This document shows positions 1 through 5,052 of a stretch of DNA of 5,052 bases, piece after piece. The position numbers were made by a program, and so were the translations under genes. Numbering within the stretch: the first letter of the stretch is position 1; each line of letters opens with the position of its first letter. The stretch is from CAZKFG01 sp964551985 (GTDB lineage Bacteria; Bacillota; Negativicutes; Acidaminococcales; JAISLQ01), in assembly GCA_964551985.1 (NCBI GenBank), contig CAZKFG010000081.1:1-5052 (forward strand), given 5' to 3'. Below the pieces are notes generated by a model that was given only the letters and a program-made list of their open reading frames with translations, was not told where the DNA came from and searched no databases.

Positions 1-211
1 CGTTTGCAGCTATGCTGGCTAGTGGTTGGCTTGTGCTACTTGTTTGCCAGTTTTGTAGTGGGGTTTGTTGTTGGTCAAAACTTGCTCCGAAAGTTGGCTC
101 GGCTACACCGCCCATTTGTGCTATATTGCCCCACCCAATATTCTTTTCGTTTATATTATCTTTTTTTATATTCTGCATTTGTCCTGCAATACCTCTTTTT
201 TCTAGTTTCAT
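1..211 (-). CDS. Start of an unrecognised phage gene, cut by the window edge
   Basis: An open frame begins at ATG (209-211) and runs through 70 codons to base 1 without a stop, so only the N-terminus is present. The protein begins MKLEKRGIAGQMQ and is rich in Gln, Asn, Gly and Ser. It shows a basic/acidic stretch (about residues 15-24), then a Gly- and Gln-rich part containing QMGGVAEP and a Gln run near residue 47-49. There is no signal peptide, membrane segment or recognisable motif. The start is supported by an AAGGAG site 9 bases upstream. The gene is the first after the terminator that closes the fibre-holin unit. In T7-like genomes packaging or lysis genes follow the holin, but this N-terminus does not identify either. 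Function unknown. I am fairly confident it is coding because of the ribosome site, the uninterrupted frame and the shared strand. Confidence 0.7.
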   Translation of the reverse strand, partial: MKLEKRGIAGQMQNIKKDNINEKNIGWGNIAQMGGVAEPTFGASFDQQQTPLQNWQTSSTSQPLASIAAN

Positions 212-220
212 TTTCTTTAT

Positions 221-226
221 CTCCTT
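221..226 (-). promoter_or_regulatory. Shine-Dalgarno site of the left-edge gene
   Basis: The minus strand reads AAGGAG, 9 bases before the ATG at 211. This near-consensus site is the main evidence that the truncated frame at 1-211 is a real gene. It sits only 15 bases past the terminator hairpin, so no complete sigma70 promoter fits between the two. Confidence 0.75.
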
Positions 227-230
227 TTTA

Positions 231-271
231 AAATAAGTAAAAAGCCATAGCACGAGCTATGGCTTTAGTTT
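231..271 (-). terminator. Intrinsic terminator after the holin gene
   Basis: A perfect 11-bp inverted repeat (aaagccatagc at 241-251 and gctatggcttt at 256-266) encloses a 4-base loop. It starts 5 bases after the holin stop codon. On the minus strand the stem ends in a run of five T (with the bases that follow), then a T-rich tail (TTTTTACTTATTTT). On the plus strand the other arm is followed by AGTTTTT, so the hairpin could also stop transcription from the other side. It is the only strong hairpin noticed in the window and marks the end of the structural/lysis transcription unit. Confidence 0.88.
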
Positions 272-685
272 TTAGTATTTTATTTTTTGTTCTTTTAGTT
301 CTAATAGTTTAGCTCGCAAAAATATCGGTATATACTCGCCATAGCCTAGTTTATCAATGTTCTCTAGTATGCTAATTGCTTCTATTAAGGCAAAAGCGCA
401 CAATGTCATTGTGCGCAGTGTATTGCCTAAGCTTGCCGCTGTGTCTATTGTTACGGCTAGTGACACGATGATAAATACACTGATTTTTTTGATTATGCCG
501 CGAAATCCTCTCTGTGAGCTTAATTCGCCTAATTTGTAGCCAACTGCAAGCCCTGTTGCATAATCTACAACAACTAATACCAGCATACATAATATTGCTT
601 TGTCTATGCCGCCTAGTGCGTAGGCTATTAGAGCGCCACTTCCGGCACCTACAATTGCTGATTTTTGTTCCAATTTTGTATACAC
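272..685 (-). CDS. Phage holin, phage_holin_4 (toxin secretion/phage lysis holin) family
   Basis: This small integral membrane protein of 137 residues probably forms the late lesion in the cytoplasmic membrane that lets the endolysin reach the peptidoglycan or collapses the membrane potential. Hydrophobic segments lie at about residues 9-25, 27-49, 66-86 and 91-108. Family hallmarks are visible: DYATG (41-45) at the end of the second segment, a short polar loop SSQRGFRGIIKK (56-67), and a C-terminal region with ENIDKLG (108-114), an Ile-Pro (119-120) and a charged tail rich in Lys and Glu. The start is GTG (683-685), 10 bases after the previous stop, with AGGTGA 6 bases upstream. The length is normal for the family. 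It is the last gene before a terminator, downstream of the fibre genes, which matches the position of the T7 holin gene 17.5. No endolysin gene is adjacent in the window. Family assignment is by motif recognition. Confidence 0.88.
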   Translation of the reverse strand: MYTKLEQKSAIVGAGSGALIAYALGGIDKAILCMLVLVVVDYATGLAVGYKLGELSSQRGFRGIIKKISVFIIVSLAVTIDTAASLGNTLRTMTLCAFALIEAISILENIDKLGYGEYIPIFLRAKLLELKEQKIKY

Positions 686-691
686 CTTCTT

Positions 692-697
692 TCACCT
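692..697 (-). promoter_or_regulatory. Shine-Dalgarno site of the holin, overlapping the previous stop codon
   Basis: The minus strand reads AGGTGA, starting within the TAG stop of the DUF4376 gene (696-698) and lying 6 bases before the GTG start at 685. The overlap of stop codon and ribosome site suggests that holin translation is coupled to the upstream gene. It also decides the start: the GTG inside this site (695) opens a different frame that lacks holin features. Confidence 0.65.
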
Positions 698-1214
698 ACT
701 CCCATGCTATTAATTCCAATTCTTCTTTTGTTGCGGCAATGTCAATTAGTTCTCTTAGTTCTCTTGCTTTTTGGTGTAAATTGTTAGACTGGGCGGCTAG
801 TGCCATCGGAATGCCGATTACTTGCTGGGCGTTTAGTGTAAGTGTGCTGTTATCTTGGCATGTCCAGTCTATTGTAAATTCTTGTCCTGCGGATAGTGCC
901 AGTTGTGCTGTCTGCACTGCAACTGTTATCCGCTGTACACTTAGGCTGTCACTATCGAGCACTTTGCCTAGATATGTTACGCCAGCTTGTTCGGCATTGT
1001 CTCGTGCTTGTTTTATTTGCTGCCATTTTTCAGTTTTCAGCTCTGCTAGTGGCTTTGTTGGTGCATAGCCTAGTAGATAATAGTTGTCATCAAAAGCTTT
1101 TTCTACTTGTTGTTCTTCAAATCCTTGTGATAAAGCCCAAGAGATGTCTGTACCTTCAAACACCTGTTCAAATTGATTTGTTTGTTCGTTTATATTTTTT
1201 ACTAGTTTTAACAT
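696..1214 (-). CDS. DUF4376-type tail fibre accessory/assembly protein
   Basis: This 172-residue soluble protein lies directly behind the fibre gene. The N-terminal part (about 1-50) is variable and polar. The C-terminal two thirds resembles the DUF4376 domain seen in phage fibre-assembly-like proteins: GYAPTKPLAELKTEKW (49-64), an Ala/Arg helix with KQARDNAEQAG, then YLGKVLDSD (81-89) and SVQRIT (92-97), an aromatic DWTCQDN (116-122), and a final helical stretch with LHQKARELRELI (146-157) ending EELELIAWE. Proteins of this kind sit next to fibre genes and are thought to help folding or to remain bound to the fibre tip, though the biochemical role is not firmly established. The ATG start lies one base after the fibre stop, with AAAGGGGG 9 bases upstream inside the fibre coding sequence. 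The tight spacing implies co-translation with the fibre. No membrane segment or signal peptide. Confidence 0.78.
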   Translation of the reverse strand: MLKLVKNINEQTNQFEQVFEGTDISWALSQGFEEQQVEKAFDDNYYLLGYAPTKPLAELKTEKWQQIKQARDNAEQAGVTYLGKVLDSDSLSVQRITVAVQTAQLALSAGQEFTIDWTCQDNSTLTLNAQQVIGIPMALAAQSNNLHQKARELRELIDIAATKEELELIAWE

Positions 1215-1215
1215 T

Positions 1216-2964
1216 TTAACTAGCCCCCTTTAATGGACAAAAATAAATGAAATTCTTGCTTCCTGCTGCTGAATAATACTTTATTACATCCCCTTTTTCT
1301 ATAAAGTAGTCACTACTAACTGAACCACCGCTACTACCTGCACCACCGCCTAATTGATTATATGTAACGTGCGTAGTCTCTCCAAGACCTCTTTTAATAC
1401 TATACCATGTGTTATGTCCATCCCATGACATAATTATGGTTAGTATCCCATGCGAAGGGGCGGTAAAACTAGCTCCCGTACTTATGGATATTTGTGTTTT
1501 TCTACTATAATCTGGCATAAACCAACCAATAACGGTGTTTTTTGCCTCTTGGTTTGCAATTTTTGCTATCGATTGTAAAGTAATATCAGTTGAATTAGTG
1601 CCATCTTTATTTAACTTACCTTCTAAAACCCCAATAAATTCTCCATACTGCGCTTCGCTTGCTTTTTGGGCTTTGTTAAATAGTACCATAAACAATGGGT
1701 AGCGAACGTGTATAGGTGTTACTGTTTCAGAGTTGCCATAAATTGGATTTGATAGTGAGGCGTCGAAACCTAAATCATATGCTGTTACCCCTGAACCATA
1801 TATCCCGTTTGCTTGTGTTGTTGTTCCTTTTTTAAATGCCCCATCAGCAACAAAATTTGCGTGTAAGAAAGCTGTATCATTAGACCTTCTAGCATTTCCC
1901 TCGATATTCGGCAGTCCTGCCTCAAAGTACTGACCAATATTCCCGTTTTGCACACTAGATATAAATGTACCGTCTGCTATGCAAGGGACTTTAAACTTAG
2001 CGTTTTCGCTATCTAAGGCAAACAGTCCACAAGTACCGTTGTTACTACTCAATTGAGCCGAATAATCTTCATAACTTACGCTAGGGAATTTTCCTGCTAC
2101 TAAATCAGCATAAAAGTTAGGAAATAGTTCCTCTGTATACTCAGTGCCGTCTAGCCGCACGCTGCCTTCGGGTGTGTCCACCCTTATTGCGTAATAGATT
2201 GTGCCAATTGGCTGGCTTGCGGCAGCAATTATCTCTTCTTTTGTGCTTCCATCTAGTTTGCTCGCATCAATGTTTGCTCGTACTTGTTCTAAATTACTTC
2301 CTTGCAGGGTTTGGGCATTCGTTATTGATTGAGCCTCGGTTATTAGCTCGTCATATGTCTTGCCGTTTAGGCTGTCCGCGTCGCTTATTTTGGCGTTATT
2401 GTACCGGCGTTCTAGTTCTGTTATTCTCGTTACTGCGTCTTTGGAGTTTGCTAGTGCTTCGTCTGGGTCGCCGGCGTATTTTAGTCCTGTTCCATCTGAG
2501 TTTATGCTTATGGCGGCATTTGCTTTTACAGGGGCTGGTAGTTCTCCGTTGAAGTTGCCTCCTAGTGGGATTGTTACTCCGCGCGAGAGTCTTTCCATTA
2601 TTTGTTGGATGAGTATTGTCAGTTTGTCTAGTGCTCTTTCTAGAATGTTTAGTGGAAATACTTGTCCGAAGTCTTCTGTTTGTAAGGGCTCTAGTTCACG
2701 ATAGATTATTAGTTTTTGTTTGTCTGTTAGTACAGGCGGACGGCTGGATTCTTCTAGTTCTTGTCCGGGTGCGTAGCCCGGATAGATGACTACTTTTTTT
2801 ACTGTATCTATAAAGTAGTCTTTTTTTAGCACTACTTGGCTACCGTCATTATTTACTAGTATTACTTTTAAGTCTTCTGGTGCGGTTATTGGGAATGTGT
2901 AGGCAAATTCTGTTGCCAAAAAGTTGCCTTGGTAGGTTATTTTGTTTTGTTTGTTTGTTATCAA
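1216..2964 (-). CDS. Tail fibre / receptor-binding protein with T7-like N-terminus
   Basis: A modular fibre of 582 residues, expected to trimerise, attach to the tail and bind the host surface. Residues about 8-126 resemble the virion-attachment domain of T7 gp17-type fibres: YQGNFLATEFAYTFPI, a beta-rich region with a DYFID turn, a Pro/Gly loop (YPGYAPGQ), then LIIYRELEPLQTEDF and the helix FPLNILERALDKLTILIQQI. Residues 195-249 hold three degenerate copies of a Leu-x-Gly-Ser/Thr helix-turn motif. Residues about 250-340 look like a tail-collar segment (QPIGTIYYAI, VRLDGTEY, FKVPCIADGTF). The rest, ending in a beta-rich domain (about 475-582) with a Gly/Ser loop (538-548), is probably the receptor-binding tip. 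The start is TTG at 2962-2964, 9 bases after AAGGAG; the first internal Met is residue 123, which would remove the attachment domain. Base composition changes sharply near 2160, at the collar. The fold and receptor are inferred, not recognised. Confidence 0.88.
   Translation of the reverse strand: MITNKQNKITYQGNFLATEFAYTFPITAPEDLKVILVNNDGSQVVLKKDYFIDTVKKVVIYPGYAPGQELEESSRPPVLTDKQKLIIYRELEPLQTEDFGQVFPLNILERALDKLTILIQQIMERLSRGVTIPLGGNFNGELPAPVKANAAISINSDGTGLKYAGDPDEALANSKDAVTRITELERRYNNAKISDADSLNGKTYDELITEAQSITNAQTLQGSNLEQVRANIDASKLDGSTKEEIIAAASQPIGTIYYAIRVDTPEGSVRLDGTEYTEELFPNFYADLVAGKFPSVSYEDYSAQLSSNNGTCGLFALDSENAKFKVPCIADGTFISSVQNGNIGQYFEAGLPNIEGNARRSNDTAFLHANFVADGAFKKGTTTQANGIYGSGVTAYDLGFDASLSNPIYGNSETVTPIHVRYPLFMVLFNKAQKASEAQYGEFIGVLEGKLNKDGTNSTDITLQSIAKIANQEAKNTVIGWFMPDYSRKTQISISTGASFTAPSHGILTIIMSWDGHNTWYSIKRGLGETTHVTYNQLGGGAGSSGGSVSSDYFIEKGDVIKYYSAAGSKNFIYFCPLKGAS
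1224..1231 (-). promoter_or_regulatory. Shine-Dalgarno site of the DUF4376 gene, inside the fibre coding sequence
   Basis: The minus strand reads AAAGGGGG and encodes part of the last fibre residues (Lys-Gly-Ala-Ser). It lies 9 bases before the ATG at 1214. Because the fibre stop and the next ATG are separated by a single base, ribosomes finishing the fibre can restart at once, which would keep fibre and partner in proportion. Confidence 0.65.
2218..2382 (-). repeat. Three degenerate protein repeats in the tail fibre stalk
   Basis: At the protein level residues 195-212 (DADSLNGKTYDELITEAQ), 217-232 (NAQTLQGSNLEQVRANI) and 233-249 (DASKLDGSTKEEIIAAA) share the pattern Asp/Asn-Ala-x-x-Leu-x-Gly-Ser/Thr followed by an amphipathic helix. 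Such repeats are common between the attachment domain and the collar of phage fibres, where they build the trimeric stalk. The DNA copies are too diverged to be seen as nucleotide repeats. Confidence 0.6.
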
Positions 2965-2973
2965 AAAAATCCT

Positions 2974-2979
2974 CTCCTT
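2974..2979 (-). promoter_or_regulatory. Shine-Dalgarno site that fixes the TTG start of the fibre
   Basis: The minus strand reads AAGGAG, overlapping the TAA stop of the upstream gene (2978-2980) and placed 9 bases before TTG at 2964. It is the only strong ribosome site near the 5' end of the frame, and no ATG or GTG occurs in frame near it. The conserved attachment domain begins a few residues later, so TTG is the best start. Confidence 0.72.
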
Positions 2980-4732
2980 AATCTGGCGGTAGGTCGCCTA
3001 AATTGATATTTTCCGTTTTCCATTGACCGCTTGGTAGATTGTTATACCTCTCTACAGCTTGTCTTGCCCAGTTTTCGAAAAAACTTGTAATAGGTCGTTC
3101 TGATTTTATTTTTAAAAATATATCAGTTAGCGCTCGGCGTTGTTCTATCGAACCGCCGCCGTTTTTGTCCATCAGATCGTTTAATTGCTCAACTGTTATG
3201 AGTGATTTTTTGTACACTTCCTCTTTTAAGTTGTAAAAAGTCTTTTCATCAAAATCTTCACTTGTCGATGCTTGTTGCAATTTAAACAGTCTTTTTGCCC
3301 TATCGGCAAATTCTAGCGCAAAGACTCTATCTTTACCTCTAGTGTATTCATATGCTATACGTTCGACGTCGCTGATTGTTTTTATATCTTTTTGCTCTAA
3401 GATATGTTTTAAGCCAAAGCTCATACTTTTTTCATAATCCATTTGTTTGACAAGTTCTGAATATTCCACATCTTCTTTTAGTTTATAGATAATCTCTCGT
3501 CGCTGCTCATCTGTATAGTTTCCTTCTAAGCCGCCTTTATAGCCTGCTAAATGCAGATGATTGCCACTTCCTGCATCATGATATTTAACATCTTTAAAAT
3601 ACGGACTAAACACCTCATAGAGTTTGGCTGCTTTTTGGGTATCATCGCCCACTTGAGGTAAATAGATATCTAGCGCGTCACCATCTAAATGGTAACTAGA
3701 CTCCGCCCCATTTGCATTTTCATTACGCTTTTTGTCACGATAGCCACTAGTTATCAAGGCATCTTTAGCGTAATCGTATTTTTTTAAAAGACCACCGATA
3801 GTCGGCAGAGCATTTTTAAACTCTGGCTTTAAATTATTAACATCTGGATTGTCAGCACTTGATATAGCTAAATCATGCCCAGTCAAGTTTTTACCTAAAA
3901 ATACACCTTCTTTTAAAGCACTGTTGACTAAATTTGTATCTGTTGATGCTGCGTTTTGCCAAAAAGAAACCGCGCTATCTACTCGTTTTTGCTGCTGCTC
4001 TAGCTCTTTGATACGGTTGATTTTGGCTGTAGGAAAATACATATCAAGACCATATTTTTTAAACTCTGGCTCTAGCTTTTCTAAAGTTGTGTAATCTCCC
4101 TTGCTCAAAAGATACTCTGTTGCCATAACTGCATAATCTTTTTTCGTGCTCTCCAGAGCATTTTTATAAGTGAGTGGATCTTTACCTTTAGTAAAAATTG
4201 CTACAGCGCCAGCACTACTCTCTAGTCCCTGTACAAAGGTTTGTACTGTCGGATTTTTGACATAATCTGCAACAATAGTATTTTTAAAATCCTCATAAAC
4301 TGCGTTTTTATGCTCTTGCTCTTTTTGCAAATAGCTGTTTTTAACAAGATTATTATTGATGTTTGTCGTTTTGCCTGTCTGGCTTTCAAATGCCAGTGTT
4401 GCTTTTTGGTAAGGCATTAGATTTTTCACACTATCTTGTCTTAATTTTTCAGCTTCTTTTTGATAGTTTTGTAAATAATCTTCAGAATAAGGCATTGCAG
4501 AATATTTTTCGGATAAAAGATTGATATTATTGTTATATTCGTTTATCGCCTTTAAAGTAGACGTTTCGATTTTATCATCAAAAATTCTTTGGGCTTGTTG
4601 GTTAGCATAGCCAACAGTATCAGCCAAAGCATAATAAGCTCTAGCTGTACCACGGTAAGCATCGTTTGACATTCTCACAACTGAGCCCGCGCCCAGCCTT
4701 GAAATGCTAGGCGAATTTGATACAATTCTCAT
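2978..4732 (-). CDS. Virion-associated protein with embedded M15/LAS-type peptidase domain
   Basis: This 584-residue protein probably cuts peptidoglycan peptide bridges during genome entry. Residues 1-300 are mostly helical, Lys/Glu/Gln/Asn-rich and without a signal peptide, resembling T7 gp15/gp16-like internal proteins in general character only. Residues about 303-402 carry LAS/M15 metallopeptidase marks: SGYR (329-332), SSYHLDGDALDI (345-356) fitting SxHxxGxAxD, and GNHLHLAG (390-397) with an HxH pair. H348, D355 and H394 are the likely zinc ligands; H392 or D386 may be the catalytic residue. Residues 403-584 are again helical and charged, ending in a Pro/Asp tail. The ATG start (4730-4732) has AGAGGTGA a few bases upstream. 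The gene lies just before the fibre, where T7 encodes its ejection proteins gp14-gp16, so an internal or tail-tip lysin is likelier than a free endolysin, which would normally be much smaller. The virion role is inference; the peptidase call is well supported. Confidence 0.8.
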   Translation of the reverse strand: MRIVSNSPSISRLGAGSVVRMSNDAYRGTARAYYALADTVGYANQQAQRIFDDKIETSTLKAINEYNNNINLLSEKYSAMPYSEDYLQNYQKEAEKLRQDSVKNLMPYQKATLAFESQTGKTTNINNNLVKNSYLQKEQEHKNAVYEDFKNTIVADYVKNPTVQTFVQGLESSAGAVAIFTKGKDPLTYKNALESTKKDYAVMATEYLLSKGDYTTLEKLEPEFKKYGLDMYFPTAKINRIKELEQQQKRVDSAVSFWQNAASTDTNLVNSALKEGVFLGKNLTGHDLAISSADNPDVNNLKPEFKNALPTIGGLLKKYDYAKDALITSGYRDKKRNENANGAESSYHLDGDALDIYLPQVGDDTQKAAKLYEVFSPYFKDVKYHDAGSGNHLHLAGYKGGLEGNYTDEQRREIIYKLKEDVEYSELVKQMDYEKSMSFGLKHILEQKDIKTISDVERIAYEYTRGKDRVFALEFADRAKRLFKLQQASTSEDFDEKTFYNLKEEVYKKSLITVEQLNDLMDKNGGGSIEQRRALTDIFLKIKSERPITSFFENWARQAVERYNNLPSGQWKTENINLGDLPPD

Positions 4733-4736
4733 TTAA

Positions 4737-4744
4737 TCACCTCT
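4737..4744 (-). promoter_or_regulatory. Shine-Dalgarno site of the peptidase-bearing gene
   Basis: The minus strand reads AGAGGTGA; its GAGG core is 7 bases from the ATG at 4732. The 32-base gap to the previous gene holds nothing else recognisable, so the genes are probably on one transcript. Confidence 0.65.
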
Positions 4745-4764
4745 TTTACTGTTTGTTTTATTGC

Positions 4765-5052
4765 TTAAAACCAACTTTTACCACATGTTGGACAGTTTTT
4801 AAAATTACCTGAGCGCCAACTATTTGTAAACGAAAATCCATTATTATAATGACCGTTATTAATTGAAATATTTGGAGTTGTTGTTGGAGTTGTTGGTGTC
4901 TTAGTGTCTTCTGTTGGTTTCTTATTCGTTTTATCTGTTCTATACTTAGAATTAATCGCCGTCATACTAGCAGCTGTACCAACGATACTCTGCAAGGCAC
5001 TGAGATTTTTTACCTGTTTTTCGGCCTTATCGCTCACTTTTGCTCCATGCAA
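4765..5052 (-). CDS. C-terminal part of an unrecognised phage protein with Thr/Pro linker and CxxC end
   Basis: The frame is open at the right edge, so the true start lies outside; the TTG at 5050-5052 has no visible ribosome site and is most likely an internal Leu. The 95 visible residues begin with a charged stretch, then a weakly hydrophobic, Ala/Ser-rich helix (about 20-35), a Lys/Thr-rich stretch and a Thr/Pro linker (about 46-61). An Asn/Gly/Ser-rich region follows (64-84), and the protein ends NCPTCGKSWF. The lone CxxC (C87, C90) looks like half of a zinc knuckle; a second pair could lie upstream, outside the window. The gene directly precedes the peptidase-bearing protein, where T7-like phages encode the small internal protein gp14, but I see no specific similarity. 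Function unknown; a structural or ejected virion protein is a guess from position. Confidence 0.7.
   Translation of the reverse strand: MHGAKVSDKAEKQVKNLSALQSIVGTAASMTAINSKYRTDKTNKKPTEDTKTPTTPTTTPNISINNGHYNNGFSFTNSWRSGNFKNCPTCGKSWF

Noticed and set aside
4..236. Two plus-strand frames at the left edge with hydrophobic translations resembling a membrane protein
   Set aside because: The hydrophobicity comes from reading the antisense of an A-rich gene. The minus-strand frame here has a good ribosome site and fits the strand of all other genes.
372..695. Alternative minus-strand frame starting at GTG 695 across the holin gene
   Set aside because: Its translation is Arg/Asn/Cys-rich without family features, and its GTG lies within the ribosome site of the real holin start at 685.
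514..1068. Long plus-strand frame of 184 codons opposite the holin and DUF4376 genes
   Set aside because: It spans the junction of two well-supported minus-strand genes, lacks a convincing ribosome site, and its translation is a Ser/Leu/Cys-rich string typical of an antisense shadow.
1216..1600. Possible diversity-generating retroelement variable region at the 3' end of the fibre gene
   Set aside because: No near-identical template repeat and no reverse transcriptase are present in the window, and the fibre end lacks a C-type-lectin-like signature. It cannot be excluded beyond the window.
2172..2704. Two overlapping plus-strand frames opposite the fibre N-terminal half
   Set aside because: Their Leu/Arg/Cys-rich translations are by-products of the T- and G-rich plus strand, and they lie fully inside the recognised fibre coding region.
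2978..4732. The M15-domain protein as the phage's free endolysin
   Set aside because: At 584 residues, with long helical regions on both sides of the domain and a place before the fibre rather than beside the holin, it fits a virion-associated enzyme better.
4860..4925. GTTGTTGGAGTTGTTGG-type simple sequence as a DNA repeat or CRISPR-like array
   Set aside because: It is short, irregular and explained by Thr/Pro codons of the linker on the minus strand.
5047..5052. TTG or nearby codons at 5052 as a true start of the right-edge gene
   Set aside because: The frame is open to the edge and no upstream sequence is available to show a ribosome site, so the protein is treated as 5'-truncated.

Overview
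The window is a late-gene segment of a tailed bacteriophage or prophage, most likely a short-tailed T7-like (podovirus-type) particle. Every gene I can support lies on the minus strand, so the biological order runs from high to low coordinates. In that order they are: the end of an unrecognised protein with a Thr/Pro-rich linker and a terminal CxxC; a 584-residue virion protein with an embedded M15/LAS-type zinc peptidase domain; a 582-residue tail fibre with a T7-like virion-attachment N-terminus; a 172-residue DUF4376 protein of the tail-fibre-assembly type; a 137-residue holin of the phage_holin_4 family; a strong intrinsic terminator; and the start of one more gene that runs off the left edge.

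The organism cannot be named from this sequence. The DNA is AT-rich and uses the standard code. The holin family is typical of phages of Firmicutes and relatives, whereas the T7-like fibre N-terminus and the DUF4376 partner are commoner in phages of Gram-negative-type hosts. A didermic Firmicute (Negativicutes) or another low-GC gut or oral anaerobe would fit both, but this is inference.

Layout: 4765-5052 is the C-terminal part of an open-ended gene. 2978-4732 (peptidase-bearing protein), 1216-2964 (fibre), 696-1214 (fibre partner) and 272-685 (holin) are packed with gaps of 32, 13, 1 and 10 bases. The fibre, DUF4376 and holin genes have their Shine-Dalgarno sequence overlapping or inside the end of the previous gene, so translational coupling is likely. 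The fibre starts at TTG and the holin at GTG. A perfect 11-bp hairpin at 241-266 closes this unit, and a gene with a good AAGGAG site starts at 211 and is still open at base 1.

Working model: the peptidase-bearing protein occupies the place of the T7 internal/ejection proteins gp15/gp16 and probably cuts peptidoglycan peptide cross-links during DNA entry. The fibre recognises the cell surface, the DUF4376 protein probably helps fold or cap the fibre, and the holin times lysis. No separate endolysin, spanin or terminase is seen in the window.

The most striking internal signal is an abrupt base-composition change inside the fibre gene near position 2160, which coincides with the start of the collar/receptor-binding half. 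This suggests a mosaic fibre with an exchanged tip. I saw no tRNA, rRNA, CRISPR array, IS element or clear sigma70 promoter.
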